In this document: positions 48,175 through 57,955 of the stretch, piece after piece
How positions within the stretch are numbered: the first letter of the stretch is position 1
Layout of the letters: every line of letters starts with the position of its first letter
Notes under the pieces: model-generated
What the model was told of the DNA's origin: nothing
Database searches by the model: none
The model's input: the letters and a program-made list of their open reading frames with translations, nothing else
From: Vibrio sp. LaRot3
GTDB lineage: Bacteria; Pseudomonadota; Gammaproteobacteria; Enterobacterales; Vibrionaceae
Assembly: GCF_027587025.1 (NCBI RefSeq)
Contig: NZ_JAPPTI010000003.1
Coordinates: 1 to 64,000, forward strand
Direction of reading: 5' to 3'
DNA length: 64,000 nucleotides
Translations under genes and position numbers: made by a program

Positions 48175-50181
48175 ATGAGGTATACGCCTACCTTAAAGCT
48201 TAGTACTCGCCTTGTTGCTTTTGTTACGGTCATTGTTACCAGCGCCATGTTTATTCTATTTCTTGGTGGTACCTTATCGTTTAAAAGTTTAGGCCAAGAG
48301 TACTTGCAACATTCCTTAAAAGGCATTGTTGAAGTCGTCGATAAAGAGATGGAAGATCCTGATGCAGCTTATTCTCTTCAGCGCTGGATGCCGAAAATGT
48401 TGCAAGCATCTAATATCGTTGAGATGCAGCTCTCTTCAGAGGTTGGGGTGATTTATCGCTTTAAGGATACCTCTTCTCGAGTCGATCCTGCTTTTTTACA
48501 CCAAGCTGAATATTCACTTGAACGAAATAGCGGTTACTCCATTCGCTTTAAAGCCATTCCTCCTTACCTTGGTTACGGCTACTCAATGCAGGCATTGTGG
48601 TCTATCACGTTAGCGGTACTACTCATTGTGTTTTGTTTGGTGCGTGGCGTTAAATGGCTTAAAGGGCAATTGCATGGTTCGGAACTGTTAGAAGAGCGAG
48701 GCCGGATGATACTGGCTGGTCGTGTCGAAGAGTTTGCCAAAGGTGATGAGCGAGAGTGGCCCTATACCGCAAGTGAAGCCTTGGATCGCTTGATAGAAGA
48801 GTTGCAAGATGCCCGTCAAGAGCGCAGCCGTTTTGACACCTTTATTCGCACGCAAACTTTCCTTGACCAATTGACTGGAGCGGCAAATCGCGTGCTGTTT
48901 GATAGCAAGTTGGAAGCCGCATTGTCCGAGAGTGGTTCACATGGTGGTGTGCTGTTACTGAGAATTGACGATTGGCAACACATCAAAGAAGAATCAGGTA
49001 AGCAAGTTGCGAATGATTTTGTGGTCGAAGTGGGTGAAAGTATTAGTAATGTAATTCAGCGTTACCCCGACGTTATTTTGTCGCGTTACTACAATTCTGA
49101 CTTCGCGATATTTGCCCCTCACTTAAGCAGTAAAGAAACATCAAGTATTGCGATTAATTGCCTTAAACAGTTGGCAAAAGTATCGCCCCCTCAGCCGTTA
49201 GATAGAGATAATTGGTGCCATATTGGCATTAGTATGTTCCATGAAGGTGAACGGCAAGGCAAAATTATGGATGAGGCTGAAACGGCATTGAAAAGCGCGC
49301 AGCTTCAACAGGTCAATACTTGGAATCGCTTTCAAAAACTGGCAACACAAGAGCAAGAAAGGGGCAGCGTGCGTTGGCGTACCCTGTTTGACAAAGTTCT
49401 CAAGCCAGAAAAGCTGTATATATTTGAGCAGCCGTGCTTTTTACTTGGCTCGCATCAAGAGGAAAGGCTTCACCATCATGAGTTGTTTGTACGAATAAAT
49501 GATCCCGAGAAAGGTTTAATTAAGGCATCACGTTTTAACCCTGCAATTGAGTCAGTGGGTTATGAAAGTCTTTTAGATCGCTCAGTTTTTTGTGCTGTCG
49601 CCAAATTTTTGAAAGCGTCAAAAAATAGTTTATGTTATTCTGTAAACCTTCATGTGACTCCATTTGCAGATAGAAAGTACTTTCGGTGGTTTAGAGACGA
49701 GTTATTACAGCTGCCAATGGATCAACGTCAGCAGTTAATGTTTGAATTTGCTGAAGCTAGATTAGTGAAGCACCTCGATTATATGCGACCAGTGATCAAG
49801 ATGATTACCGGTTTAGGGTGTAAAGTAGTGGTGGGTCAAGCTGGCCGTTCGATTGTCAGTACTCATTACTTGAAAGATTTGCCGATTGATTATCTCAAGC
49901 TGCACCGAAGTTTGGTTAAGCAAATCGATAAAAGACATGAAAATCAATTGTTTGTGCGCAGTCTTCTTGGTGCGTGTAAAGGGTTGAAAACCAAAGTTAT
50001 CGCGGTTGGTGTGGACCAAAAGCAAGAGTACAAAACCATGCTGGATCTTGGCGTAAATGGCGTTCAAGGCAGGTATTTCCAGCAAGAGCAGCAGTTGCTC
50101 CCTGTTCAACAGGCGACTCAGGATGTACAGACTCAATCAAAAGTTAAGGTTGGGCGACGTAATCGTTGGCGAAAAAGTTAA
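48175..50181 (+). CDS. mshH: MshH, CsrD-like degenerate GGDEF-EAL protein
   Basis: A 668-residue inner-membrane protein homologous to E. coli CsrD, which targets the small RNAs CsrB/C for RNase E decay. Two membrane segments (about 11-34 and 135-157) flank a periplasmic loop. A GGDEF-like domain has YNSDF in place of GGDEF, so cyclase activity is unlikely. An EAL-like domain begins with ELFVR in place of the EAL signature, so phosphodiesterase activity is also unlikely. It is the first gene of the msh locus, eight bases before mshI. It probably links carbon-storage regulation to pilus genes. Confidence 0.92.
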   Translation: MRYTPTLKLSTRLVAFVTVIVTSAMFILFLGGTLSFKSLGQEYLQHSLKGIVEVVDKEMEDPDAAYSLQRWMPKMLQASNIVEMQLSSEVGVIYRFKDTSSRVDPAFLHQAEYSLERNSGYSIRFKAIPPYLGYGYSMQALWSITLAVLLIVFCLVRGVKWLKGQLHGSELLEERGRMILAGRVEEFAKGDEREWPYTASEALDRLIEELQDARQERSRFDTFIRTQTFLDQLTGAANRVLFDSKLEAALSESGSHGGVLLLRIDDWQHIKEESGKQVANDFVVEVGESISNVIQRYPDVILSRYYNSDFAIFAPHLSSKETSSIAINCLKQLAKVSPPQPLDRDNWCHIGISMFHEGERQGKIMDEAETALKSAQLQQVNTWNRFQKLATQEQERGSVRWRTLFDKVLKPEKLYIFEQPCFLLGSHQEERLHHHELFVRINDPEKGLIKASRFNPAIESVGYESLLDRSVFCAVAKFLKASKNSLCYSVNLHVTPFADRKYFRWFRDELLQLPMDQRQQLMFEFAEARLVKHLDYMRPVIKMITGLGCKVVVGQAGRSIVSTHYLKDLPIDYLKLHRSLVKQIDKRHENQLFVRSLLGACKGLKTKVIAVGVDQKQEYKTMLDLGVNGVQGRYFQQEQQLLPVQQATQDVQTQSKVKVGRRNRWRKS

Positions 50182-50188
50182 GTAGTAG

Positions 50189-51628
50189 ATGAATATTAAA
50201 TCTTTAATAGGAAAGTTTGGTTCTGGTACGCGTTCAACTAACTGCCTAAGAGTGGTTGTTCAGCCGTACGCCTTATATTTTTCGCCATTGGATGGCGTAG
50301 AGTTACCAAAGCGTGTGTCGATTGAGAGCGGTGATTGGCAGAATATTCTGGTGGAGACACTCACCAAAGCCAACGCGAATGATCTTACGGTTGATGTGGT
50401 TCTTAACTCTAACCTTTATCAAACGTATCAAATTGATAAGCCGAATGTGCCGGAAGAAGAACTCGGCCAGACGCTGCCTTTTCTTCTCAAAGACCTTATC
50501 TCTGAGAAAATCACCGACATCATTGCTGATGCAACGGCACTTCCAAATAGCAATAAATTGCAAGTCTACGTAGTACCAAAATCCTTGGTATTAGGCTTGG
50601 TTCAACGATTAGAAAAAGCCAAGTTAAGTTTAGGCCATGTACTGGTTGAAGATGACGTTTGGGGGTTAGCGGCTACAGACGCCGAGCGTTTTGTGTTACT
50701 GCAGCGCAGTAAAAATAGCCAGTATAAAGTCAGTGCTTTCATTGATAATCGTTGTGTGTTCCAACGTACCATTCGTGGCGTAACGGCTCCGCTTGTCGGT
50801 GTCGCTAGTAGCGGTTTGCAGCTAGACGGTATCGCGCTCGAACTGCAACGCTCGGTCGATTACCTCTCCTCACAACTTCGTGGCGCAACTTTGCATCATA
50901 TGAAGGTGTGCTGTGATGAAGAAAGTAACGATGATTTGGCGCGAGAGCTAGATGATCGCCTAAGTGTAAAAGTTTCTCGTCTAACGGATCTACCGTTGGA
51001 GTCTGGTGAGCTTCTTACCCAATATGTGGCCGATATTTGTGATTCGGGCATCAATTTATATCCTGCTCACTTAAAGCCGAAAGTAGAGCGATTTACGCTC
51101 AATGCAGTTGCTGCAATTTGTGCCTTAATCACAGTGGTTTTACTTGGCAGCTATGGCTATTTTACTTGGCAACAAATTGGCCTTAATGCGGAACTATCTA
51201 GCCAAATAAACCAAGAAAATCAGTTAAAACAACAGGTACAGCAGCTCAACCAAAAGCTGGCTAAACATAAGCCGTCAGCACAAAAAGTGGCAGCAGTTGA
51301 ACGATTGAAAGAAGAGATTCGCGCTAAACAGGATTCATTGCTGGCGGTATCTCGCTTTGATGATGAGCAAAACGTCGGTTATTCCGGTGTAATGAAAGGT
51401 CTAGCTAAGTTAGGGCGCAATGATATCTCTTTAAACTACATCAAGATGAGTTCTGATGTGTTGGATTTAAAAGGTTTAGCCCGTGAACCTCAGTCAATCC
51501 CTAATTGGGTGAATCAATTTAAGAATGAGCTCAACCTTGTTGGGCGCTCATTTGAAAAGTTAAAGATAGGGCGAAATGAACAAGATGTACTCACCTTTGA
51601 GTTGCACACCAAAGAGGATAAGAAGTAA
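50189..51628 (+). CDS. mshI: MSHA biogenesis protein MshI (PilM-PilN-like)
   Basis: The 479-residue protein appears to join two parts that are separate in other pilus systems: a cytoplasmic actin-like PilM-type domain (about 1-300) and a PilN-type part with one membrane segment (304-327), a coiled coil (about 335-375) and a periplasmic ferredoxin-like domain. It would connect the MshE motor with the periplasmic alignment complex. It overlaps mshJ by one base. Phosphate-binding motifs of functional actin-fold ATPases are not obvious. Confidence 0.9.
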   Translation: MNIKSLIGKFGSGTRSTNCLRVVVQPYALYFSPLDGVELPKRVSIESGDWQNILVETLTKANANDLTVDVVLNSNLYQTYQIDKPNVPEEELGQTLPFLLKDLISEKITDIIADATALPNSNKLQVYVVPKSLVLGLVQRLEKAKLSLGHVLVEDDVWGLAATDAERFVLLQRSKNSQYKVSAFIDNRCVFQRTIRGVTAPLVGVASSGLQLDGIALELQRSVDYLSSQLRGATLHHMKVCCDEESNDDLARELDDRLSVKVSRLTDLPLESGELLTQYVADICDSGINLYPAHLKPKVERFTLNAVAAICALITVVLLGSYGYFTWQQIGLNAELSSQINQENQLKQQVQQLNQKLAKHKPSAQKVAAVERLKEEIRAKQDSLLAVSRFDDEQNVGYSGVMKGLAKLGRNDISLNYIKMSSDVLDLKGLAREPQSIPNWVNQFKNELNLVGRSFEKLKIGRNEQDVLTFELHTKEDKK

Positions 51629-52281
51629 TGGGTACATTTTGGAGTAATTTGAACGAGAAGTTTGCCAAGTTGAGTCAGCGCGAGAAAGTGCTGATTAGCT
51701 TGTGTTGCGTGGTGATTATCTCGCTTGGTCTCTATTTGCTGGTGGTCGAGCCGGCATTTAAATCGAATCAAGCGCTAAAGAAACAAGTGGTGGCAACGAA
51801 GCTTGCGAACCAACGTTTGGAAGGCGAAATTTTAGCCATTACCGCAAAACTGAAAAAAGACCCAGATCAAGCCATCAATATAGAGTACAAAAGGTTATTG
51901 AAAGATAGCCAAGTATTGTCAGAACAGTTAGCCAAAATTATTGAAAACTTGATTTCTCCAAGTCAAATGGCTGAGTTGTTAGAGCAAGTCCTGGCGGGGA
52001 CTTCTGGGTTGCAGTTAGTCTCACTAGAGTCTTTGAAGGCAGAGCCGATTGTTGGCAATCAAAATGCGGATCAGCAATATGCGGGTTATTACGTCCATCC
52101 TGTGCGTATTGAGTTGGAAGGTAAGTATTTTGCGATTCTAAAATACTTAGAAACGTTAGAGTCACTGCCGATGAACTACTACTGGCGTAGCTTCAGCTAT
52201 CAAGTAGACAAATACCCAACGGCAACCTTGATCCTTGAAGTGTATACCCTTGGAACCAGACAGGAGTTCATCGGTGGCTAA
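51628..52281 (+). CDS. mshJ: MSHA biogenesis protein MshJ (PilO-like)
   Basis: A 217-residue bitopic protein with one N-terminal membrane segment (about 22-40), a coiled coil (about 45-105) and a periplasmic domain, the layout of PilO/GspM-like alignment proteins. It should pair with the PilN-like part of MshI. Sequence identity in this family is low; the assignment relies on its topology and place after mshI. Confidence 0.88.
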   Translation: MGTFWSNLNEKFAKLSQREKVLISLCCVVIISLGLYLLVVEPAFKSNQALKKQVVATKLANQRLEGEILAITAKLKKDPDQAINIEYKRLLKDSQVLSEQLAKIIENLISPSQMAELLEQVLAGTSGLQLVSLESLKAEPIVGNQNADQQYAGYYVHPVRIELEGKYFAILKYLETLESLPMNYYWRSFSYQVDKYPTATLILEVYTLGTRQEFIGG

Positions 52282-52597
52282 TAAGTTATTGATCTCATTA
52301 TTAGGTTTTTCTTGCGCAGCGTTTGCCCAGCAAGATCCGACTGCGCCACTAGGCTGGCAAAAAGCGCCGGAAAGTAAACCAGTGAAAAGAGTGGTACGCC
52401 ATAAAGTCCCTACTTTGCAAAGCATCGTATGTGGTGAGCAGTCTGAGTGTTACGCCATTTTGAATGGCAAAGCCCTCTCGGCTGGCGAAAAGATTAATGG
52501 CTATCAGCTAAATAGTATTCAATCAGGCTACGTCACAGTGGCTCGTGGCGGTAAGCAATGGAAACTGGAAATGTTTCCTTTAGAAGTAAAACAATAA
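52274..52597 (+). CDS. mshK: MSHA biogenesis protein MshK (PilP-like)
   Basis: A 107-residue exported protein with a signal peptide (ANKLLISLLGFSCAAFA) followed by the QQDPTAPLGW motif common to PilP/GspC-like linkers. The C-terminal half looks like a homology-region domain that contacts the secretin. I start it at GTG 52274, with CAGGAG seven bases before. An earlier ATG would give a 13-residue leader that spoils the signal peptide. It overlaps mshJ by 8 bases. Confidence 0.85.
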   Translation: MANKLLISLLGFSCAAFAQQDPTAPLGWQKAPESKPVKRVVRHKVPTLQSIVCGEQSECYAILNGKALSAGEKINGYQLNSIQSGYVTVARGGKQWKLEMFPLEVKQ

Positions 52598-52612
52598 GGT
52601 TATTGGAATCGT

Positions 52613-54262
52613 ATGCGTAAACTCGTTGTAGCAATCACAATCGCTTCGTTAATAGGCTGTTCAAGTACCATGGGGCATAGAGACCCGGTTGAAGCGAAAA
52701 GCACATTGAATGAAGCGATCAATGAATCGAATAGCCGTGCATTGCAAGAGCTACCTGCTTCTGTTGAAGCGGATCTTATGCCCGACCTTGATGGTACAAA
52801 TCCTGTCGCGGTTGAAACCATGAAGCGTTTCCGTGTTCAAGCAAACAATGTGGATGCTCGAGCGTTCTTTGCTAGCTTGGTGAAAGGCACTGAATTTAGT
52901 GCGGCGATCCATCCTGACGTGAGTGGCCAAATCACGGTTAACCTATCCGACGTGACATTGGATGAAGTGCTTTCTGTTGTCAGCGATATGTATGGCTATG
53001 ACGTGCAAAAGTCTGGCAAAGTGATTCAGGTGTACCCTGCGGGTTTACGAACCGTAACGATTCCAGTGGATTACTTGCAGTTCAAACGTTCAGGTCGTTC
53101 ATTAACGTCAATCACGACCGGTACTATCACCAATACCGATAGTGGCTCATCTTCTACGTCAGATTCAGACTCTTCATCTTCTAGTAGTTCGACTAGCACT
53201 GCCAAAGGCGGCACTGAAATTGAAACTACAAGTGAAAGTGATTTCTGGCCACAACTTGAAGTGGCGGTAAGCCAGTTGATTGGTTCAGGCAAAGGGCAAA
53301 GTGTTGTCGTCACTCCTCAAGCGAGTGTGTTAACCGTACGTGCTTACCCTGATGAAATTCGTCAAGTGCGCGAGTTCTTAGGAGTTTCTCAGCAACGTAT
53401 GCATCGCCAAGTTATTTTGGAAGCTAAAATCCTGGAAGTGACGTTGAGTGATGGTTACCAACAAGGTATTAATTGGTCGAAAGGTTTCACTTCTAACGGC
53501 ACTGATTACTCATTTGGTTCAGGTTCCATCGTTAAAGATACTAACGGCAATATTCTTCCAAGCGTTCTTCCGGGCTTAGATACTATCGGTAGCCTACTTG
53601 GTGGTCAGAGTAATATCGTCATCTCAAGTGGCAGTTTTGATGCGGTATTGAGCTTTATGGCCACGCAAGGTGATTTGAATGTACTTTCAAGTCCTCGCGT
53701 CACTGCATCAAATAACCAAAAAGCCGTGATCAAAGTTGGTACGGATGAGTACTACGTGACCGATTTATCTAGCGTGGTTGGTACGAGCGATAACTCAGAG
53801 CCTTCACCAGAAGTGGAGCTGACGCCATTCTTCTCTGGTATTTCTTTAGACGTAACGCCTCAAATTGATGACCAAGGTAATGTGTTGCTGCATGTCCACC
53901 CTGCTGTGATTGATGTTGATGAGCAAGTTAAAGAGATTGGTTTTGGTGGTTCAAGTATCACTCTACCTTTAGCCCGCAGTTCTATTCGTGAATCAGACTC
54001 TGTGATTCGTGCACAAGATGGTGATGTGGTTGTGATTGGTGGTTTGATGAAGTCAAACACCATTGACCAAGTGTCAAAAGTGCCATTTTTGGGTGACGTT
54101 CCAGCTCTGGGCCACTTATTCCGCAATACCACTAAGCTGACTGAAAAAACCGAACTAGTTATCTTGCTGAAACCAACAGTTGTAGGTGTTAATACTTGGC
54201 AGAAAGAGCTAGAGCGCTCGCGAGACATACTGCAAGAGTGGTTCCCAGAACAGCAGCAATAA
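52613..54262 (+). CDS. mshL: MSHA outer-membrane secretin MshL
   Basis: The 549-residue secretin forms the outer-membrane pore for the MSHA pilus. A lipobox, ASLIGC, puts the lipidated cysteine at residue 16. N-domains at about 70-150 and 195-265 include the STN-type fold (VDARAFFASLVKGTEFS). The secretin channel domain is at about 330-530, ending VPFLGDVPALGHLF-RNT, the family signature. A Ser/Asp-rich linker of about 40 residues (around 170-210) divides the N-domains. mshM starts three bases after the end. Confidence 0.95.
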   Translation: MRKLVVAITIASLIGCSSTMGHRDPVEAKSTLNEAINESNSRALQELPASVEADLMPDLDGTNPVAVETMKRFRVQANNVDARAFFASLVKGTEFSAAIHPDVSGQITVNLSDVTLDEVLSVVSDMYGYDVQKSGKVIQVYPAGLRTVTIPVDYLQFKRSGRSLTSITTGTITNTDSGSSSTSDSDSSSSSSSTSTAKGGTEIETTSESDFWPQLEVAVSQLIGSGKGQSVVVTPQASVLTVRAYPDEIRQVREFLGVSQQRMHRQVILEAKILEVTLSDGYQQGINWSKGFTSNGTDYSFGSGSIVKDTNGNILPSVLPGLDTIGSLLGGQSNIVISSGSFDAVLSFMATQGDLNVLSSPRVTASNNQKAVIKVGTDEYYVTDLSSVVGTSDNSEPSPEVELTPFFSGISLDVTPQIDDQGNVLLHVHPAVIDVDEQVKEIGFGGSSITLPLARSSIRESDSVIRAQDGDVVVIGGLMKSNTIDQVSKVPFLGDVPALGHLFRNTTKLTEKTELVILLKPTVVGVNTWQKELERSRDILQEWFPEQQQ

Positions 54263-54265
54263 GCC

Positions 54266-55105
54266 ATGTACTTAGAGCACTTTGGTTTTAGTCAACTTCC
54301 CTTTCATCTAACCCCAAACACAGAGTTGTTTTTGGGGTTAGAACCTCATTATGAGGCCATTCAAACGGTGAATGCTGCGTTGGATATGGGCGAGGGAGTG
54401 ATTAAGGTGACGGGTGAAGTGGGTACCGGAAAAACCATGGTGTGTCGTATGTTGGTGAACCATTTCGAACCTCATGTTCAGCTGGTCTATCTTCCCAATT
54501 CCGCCTTAAGTGGTGAAGAGCTGCGACAAGCGGTCGCTAGCGAGTTGGGCGTTAAGATAAAAAACTCGCGCTCGATTGTTGATGATATTCAAGCCAAGCT
54601 GATTGCGCTGGCGAAGAAAAATAAGCAAGTGGTGGTATTGGTTGATGAGGCTCAGGCGTTAACCGACGATGCACTAGAAGTGTTGCGTTTATTCGGCAAC
54701 TTAGAAACAGAACAACGAAAATTGCTGCAAATCGTGTTGTTTGGTCAACCGGAATTGGATGAACGATTAGAGCTGTATCATTTACGTCAGTTCAGGCAGC
54801 GAATCACCTTTAGCGCTAAGCTTCGACCTCTCTCTATTGATGAAACGGTCGCCTATATTACGACGCGATTAGAGAAGGCGGGCGGTTATAGTGAAGTGAT
54901 TCCTTTCGCTTTGAAAAAAGCGGTGTGGCGAGCAAGTGGTGGTATACCCCGTTTAATCAATCAGATATGCCATAAAAGTTTAGTATTGAGCTGCAGCCAA
55001 GGCTGTAACTTGGTGACAAGCCAACAAATATTTTCGGCAATTCAAGATACGTTTGATGCCAATAAACCCAAATTTAGATTCCCTGTTATGTGGGGTTGGA
55101 GTTAG
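54266..55105 (+). CDS. mshM: MSHA biogenesis ATPase MshM (ExeA-like)
   Basis: A 279-residue AAA+ ATPase like the type II secretion protein ExeA/GspA. Walker A is GEVGTGKT at 50-57, Walker B is VVVLVDEAQAL near 117-127. The N-terminal MYLEHFGFSQLPFHLTPNTELFL is a hallmark of this family. There is no peptidoglycan-binding domain or membrane segment, in contrast to ExeA. It may help secretin assembly through MshN, but its role is inferred from family. Confidence 0.92.
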   Translation: MYLEHFGFSQLPFHLTPNTELFLGLEPHYEAIQTVNAALDMGEGVIKVTGEVGTGKTMVCRMLVNHFEPHVQLVYLPNSALSGEELRQAVASELGVKIKNSRSIVDDIQAKLIALAKKNKQVVVLVDEAQALTDDALEVLRLFGNLETEQRKLLQIVLFGQPELDERLELYHLRQFRQRITFSAKLRPLSIDETVAYITTRLEKAGGYSEVIPFALKKAVWRASGGIPRLINQICHKSLVLSCSQGCNLVTSQQIFSAIQDTFDANKPKFRFPVMWGWS

Positions 55106-55108
55106 AAC

Positions 55109-56233
55109 ATGAGTGCGATTAATAACGCGCTATCGGAATTATCGAAATCTAACAGTGCCAAAAATAGTATTGAGAAGGCGGATGTTAAGACCGTTAAACA
55201 GCGATCGGTTTTACCGTGGGTAATTGGCGGCTTTACGCTCAGCCTAGCTGTTGGTGGTTGGGCTATTTCTTTGCAGCAACCAACGCAACAAGTCGTAGTT
55301 GATTCAAGCCCTCGCGTACAGCAAAGCGATGAAGCCTTTGTTTCGCCAACCGCGAAAAAGACCAATGCGGTTGATGCTATCTACCAAGCGCCCAAAAGTG
55401 AAATTGCATTGGAAGTGAACGAAGCAAAACCAATTGCAATTGCGCAAGTCGATGTTGCTAAAACGCAAACCAAGGTGGTTGAACAGCCTTTGCAGGACGT
55501 GAAGGAAACAACCATCCAACAAGCTCCGATTCCAGCGAAGAAACCTACGGTAGCACCACAGACAGTAGAAATGGCTGAAGCGGTACCTGAACTAGCAGAT
55601 AAAAATGTTCCTCAAGTTGTCATTGAACAAGTTGAGCTTACGCCGGCTCAGTTAGCGGACAAAGCGCAGGAGCGTGCTAAGAAAGCGTTAGACAGTAACA
55701 ATCTTGCTGAAGCAACTGCTCAGTACAGTGATGCGTTGCGATACACTCCTCGAGATAGCGCTGTACGTCAAAAGCTAGCAGCGCTTTATTACGGTAAAGG
55801 CGAAGCAAGAAAAGCAGCGGAGTTACTGCAAAAGGGCATCTCTCTGGCAAAAGAAGATCAGGGTTTGCGTATTGCTTTAGCGAAACTATTGCTCAAAGAA
55901 AAGCAGCAAGCTGCGGCATTGAGTCCATTAGTTTATTTACCGGCTAATCCAAATGTTGATTATCTATCGCTACGCGCCGCGTTAGCTCAAAAGAATAATC
56001 AAGATCAACTCGCGTTCGACAGTTACCAGCAGCTCGTTCAGTTAGAACCTGATAGTGGCCGGTGGTGGATGGGATTAGCGATTCAGCTTGAGCGCAATCT
56101 TGATATCCCTAAGGCTATTCAAGCCTATCAGCAGGCCCTTACCAAGGTTGGTCTATCCAATCAATCCCAACAGTTTATTCGCGATCGCCTTGCGTTAATT
56201 CAGCGTTTAGAGGAACAGCCAAGTGCAAATTAA
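55109..56233 (+). CDS. mshN: MSHA biogenesis protein MshN (TPR, GspB-like)
   Basis: A 374-residue bitopic protein. After a short cytoplasmic part (MSAINNALSELSKSNSA), a membrane segment lies at about 34-53, followed by a Pro/Gln/Val-rich stretch (about 60-180) and TPR repeats (about 185-365). The N-terminus resembles ExeB/GspB proteins, which partner ExeA-like ATPases. It is thus likely the MshM partner that reaches the periplasm. It overlaps mshE by 11 bases. Confidence 0.9.
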   Translation: MSAINNALSELSKSNSAKNSIEKADVKTVKQRSVLPWVIGGFTLSLAVGGWAISLQQPTQQVVVDSSPRVQQSDEAFVSPTAKKTNAVDAIYQAPKSEIALEVNEAKPIAIAQVDVAKTQTKVVEQPLQDVKETTIQQAPIPAKKPTVAPQTVEMAEAVPELADKNVPQVVIEQVELTPAQLADKAQERAKKALDSNNLAEATAQYSDALRYTPRDSAVRQKLAALYYGKGEARKAAELLQKGISLAKEDQGLRIALAKLLLKEKQQAAALSPLVYLPANPNVDYLSLRAALAQKNNQDQLAFDSYQQLVQLEPDSGRWWMGLAIQLERNLDIPKAIQAYQQALTKVGLSNQSQQFIRDRLALIQRLEEQPSAN

Positions 56234-57947
56234 ATTACGTAAACGTCTTGGTGACTTGTTAGTCGAAGAAGGCATTATTACCGAGCAGCAAGTTGAACAA
56301 GCTCTAGCAGCACAAAAGTCCACAGGCCGTAAACTTGGTGCCACTCTGATTGATTTAGGTTTCTTGTCTGAAACTCAGATGCTGACCTTCTTATCTCAGC
56401 AGCTTGATTTACCTTTGATTGACTTAAGCCGTGCCAATGTTGATGTTGAAGCGGTTCAGCTACTGCCAGAAGTTCACGCTCGTCGTTTGCGTGCATTGGT
56501 TATCGGTCGCAATCTCGATACGTTGCGTGTAGCAATGAGCGATCCTGCGGATTTGTTTGCTCAAGAGTCACTACTTTCTCAGCTACCTCAATATGGTATC
56601 GAATTTGTTATTGCACCTGAGAAGCAATTAGTTGAAGGCTTTGACCGTTACTATCGCCGTACTAAAGATATCGCTAACTTTGCGGAGCAGCTCCAAGCAG
56701 AACATCAGGTCACCGAAGCGTTTGATTTTAGCATTGAAGATGCTGACAGCGATGAAGTAACCGTTGTTAAGCTGATTAACTCATTGTTTGAAGATGCGAT
56801 TCAAGTGGGCGCATCGGATATCCATATCGAACCAGATTCTAACGTGTTGCGTTTACGTCAACGTATTGATGGCATTTTGCATGAAACCTTGCTGAATGAA
56901 GTGAATATCGCGCCGGCGTTGGTATTGCGCTTAAAGCTGATGGCGAATTTAGATATCTCTGAAAAGCGTTTGCCGCAAGATGGTCGATTCCAGATCAAAG
57001 CTAAAGGCCAAGCGGTCGATATTCGTATGTCGACTATGCCCGTGCAACACGGTGAGTCAGTAGTAATGCGTTTGCTTAACCAGTCTGCAGGGGTTCGTAA
57101 GCTAGAAGAGTCAGGCTTACCAACCGACTTACTAGAAAGGCTTCGCCATCAATTGCGCCGACCTCATGGCATGATCTTGGTTACCGGCCCGACTGGTTCA
57201 GGTAAAACGACAACGCTTTATGGCGCACTTTCTGAATTAAACGAGCCGGGTAAAAAAATCATCACGGCAGAAGATCCTGTGGAATATCGCTTACCACGCG
57301 TAAACCAAGTTCAAGTTAACCCGAAAATCGACTTAGATTTCTCTACGGTGCTGAGAACTTTCTTGCGTCAAGACCCGGATATTATCCTTGTCGGTGAGAT
57401 GCGTGACCAAGAAACGGTTGAAATTGGCCTTCGAGCTGCACTAACTGGTCACTTGGTGCTAAGTACTTTGCACACCAATGATGCAGTCGATAGTGCATTG
57501 CGGATGATGGACATGGGCGCACCAGGTTATCTGGTGGCAAGTGCAGTGCGTGCTGTGGTCGCGCAGCGCTTGGTCAGAAAAGTCTGCCCTGATTGTAAAG
57601 TTGAACATGAGCCTGATGAAAGCGGTAAACAGTGGCTACAACAACGTTTTCCAAATCAAGTGAATGCCAAGTTTGTTCGCGGCAAGGGCTGTCAGAACTG
57701 TAATCTGACGGGTTATCGTGGTCGTATTGGTGTGTTTGAAATCCTCGAGCTTGAGCAAGATATGATGGATGCCCTGCGTGCGAATGATGCCGTAGGTTTT
57801 GCCAAAGTGGCTCGCACTTCACCAAACTACAAGCCTCTATTGGCGTCTGCAATGGAGTTGGCGTTACAAAATGTAGTGAGTTTCGACGAAGTGATGAATC
57901 TTGGCGAAGGTGATTCGTCAGGCAGTGTTCAAGCTATTTACTTGTAA
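56223..57947 (+). CDS. mshE: MSHA extension ATPase MshE
   Basis: The 574-residue GspE/PilB-type ATPase that powers pilus assembly. Two N-terminal MshEN motifs bind c-di-GMP in characterised MshE: RLGDLLVEEGIIT...LAAQ beginning at residue 8, and KLGATLIDLGFLS...LSQQ beginning at 37. Walker A is GPTGSGKTT at 322-330, and the Asp and His boxes follow. A four-cysteine zinc motif (CPDC...CQNC) sits near 458-495. Translation starts at GTG within the end of mshN. High c-di-GMP should favour extension. Confidence 0.96.
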   Translation: MQIKLRKRLGDLLVEEGIITEQQVEQALAAQKSTGRKLGATLIDLGFLSETQMLTFLSQQLDLPLIDLSRANVDVEAVQLLPEVHARRLRALVIGRNLDTLRVAMSDPADLFAQESLLSQLPQYGIEFVIAPEKQLVEGFDRYYRRTKDIANFAEQLQAEHQVTEAFDFSIEDADSDEVTVVKLINSLFEDAIQVGASDIHIEPDSNVLRLRQRIDGILHETLLNEVNIAPALVLRLKLMANLDISEKRLPQDGRFQIKAKGQAVDIRMSTMPVQHGESVVMRLLNQSAGVRKLEESGLPTDLLERLRHQLRRPHGMILVTGPTGSGKTTTLYGALSELNEPGKKIITAEDPVEYRLPRVNQVQVNPKIDLDFSTVLRTFLRQDPDIILVGEMRDQETVEIGLRAALTGHLVLSTLHTNDAVDSALRMMDMGAPGYLVASAVRAVVAQRLVRKVCPDCKVEHEPDESGKQWLQQRFPNQVNAKFVRGKGCQNCNLTGYRGRIGVFEILELEQDMMDALRANDAVGFAKVARTSPNYKPLLASAMELALQNVVSFDEVMNLGEGDSSGSVQAIYL

Positions 57948-57955
57948 GGTCAATT

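Noticed and set aside
52235..52597. Longer mshK from the ATG at 52235
   Set aside because: It would overlap mshJ by 47 bases and bury the signal peptide; GTG at 52274 has CAGGAG at the right distance.
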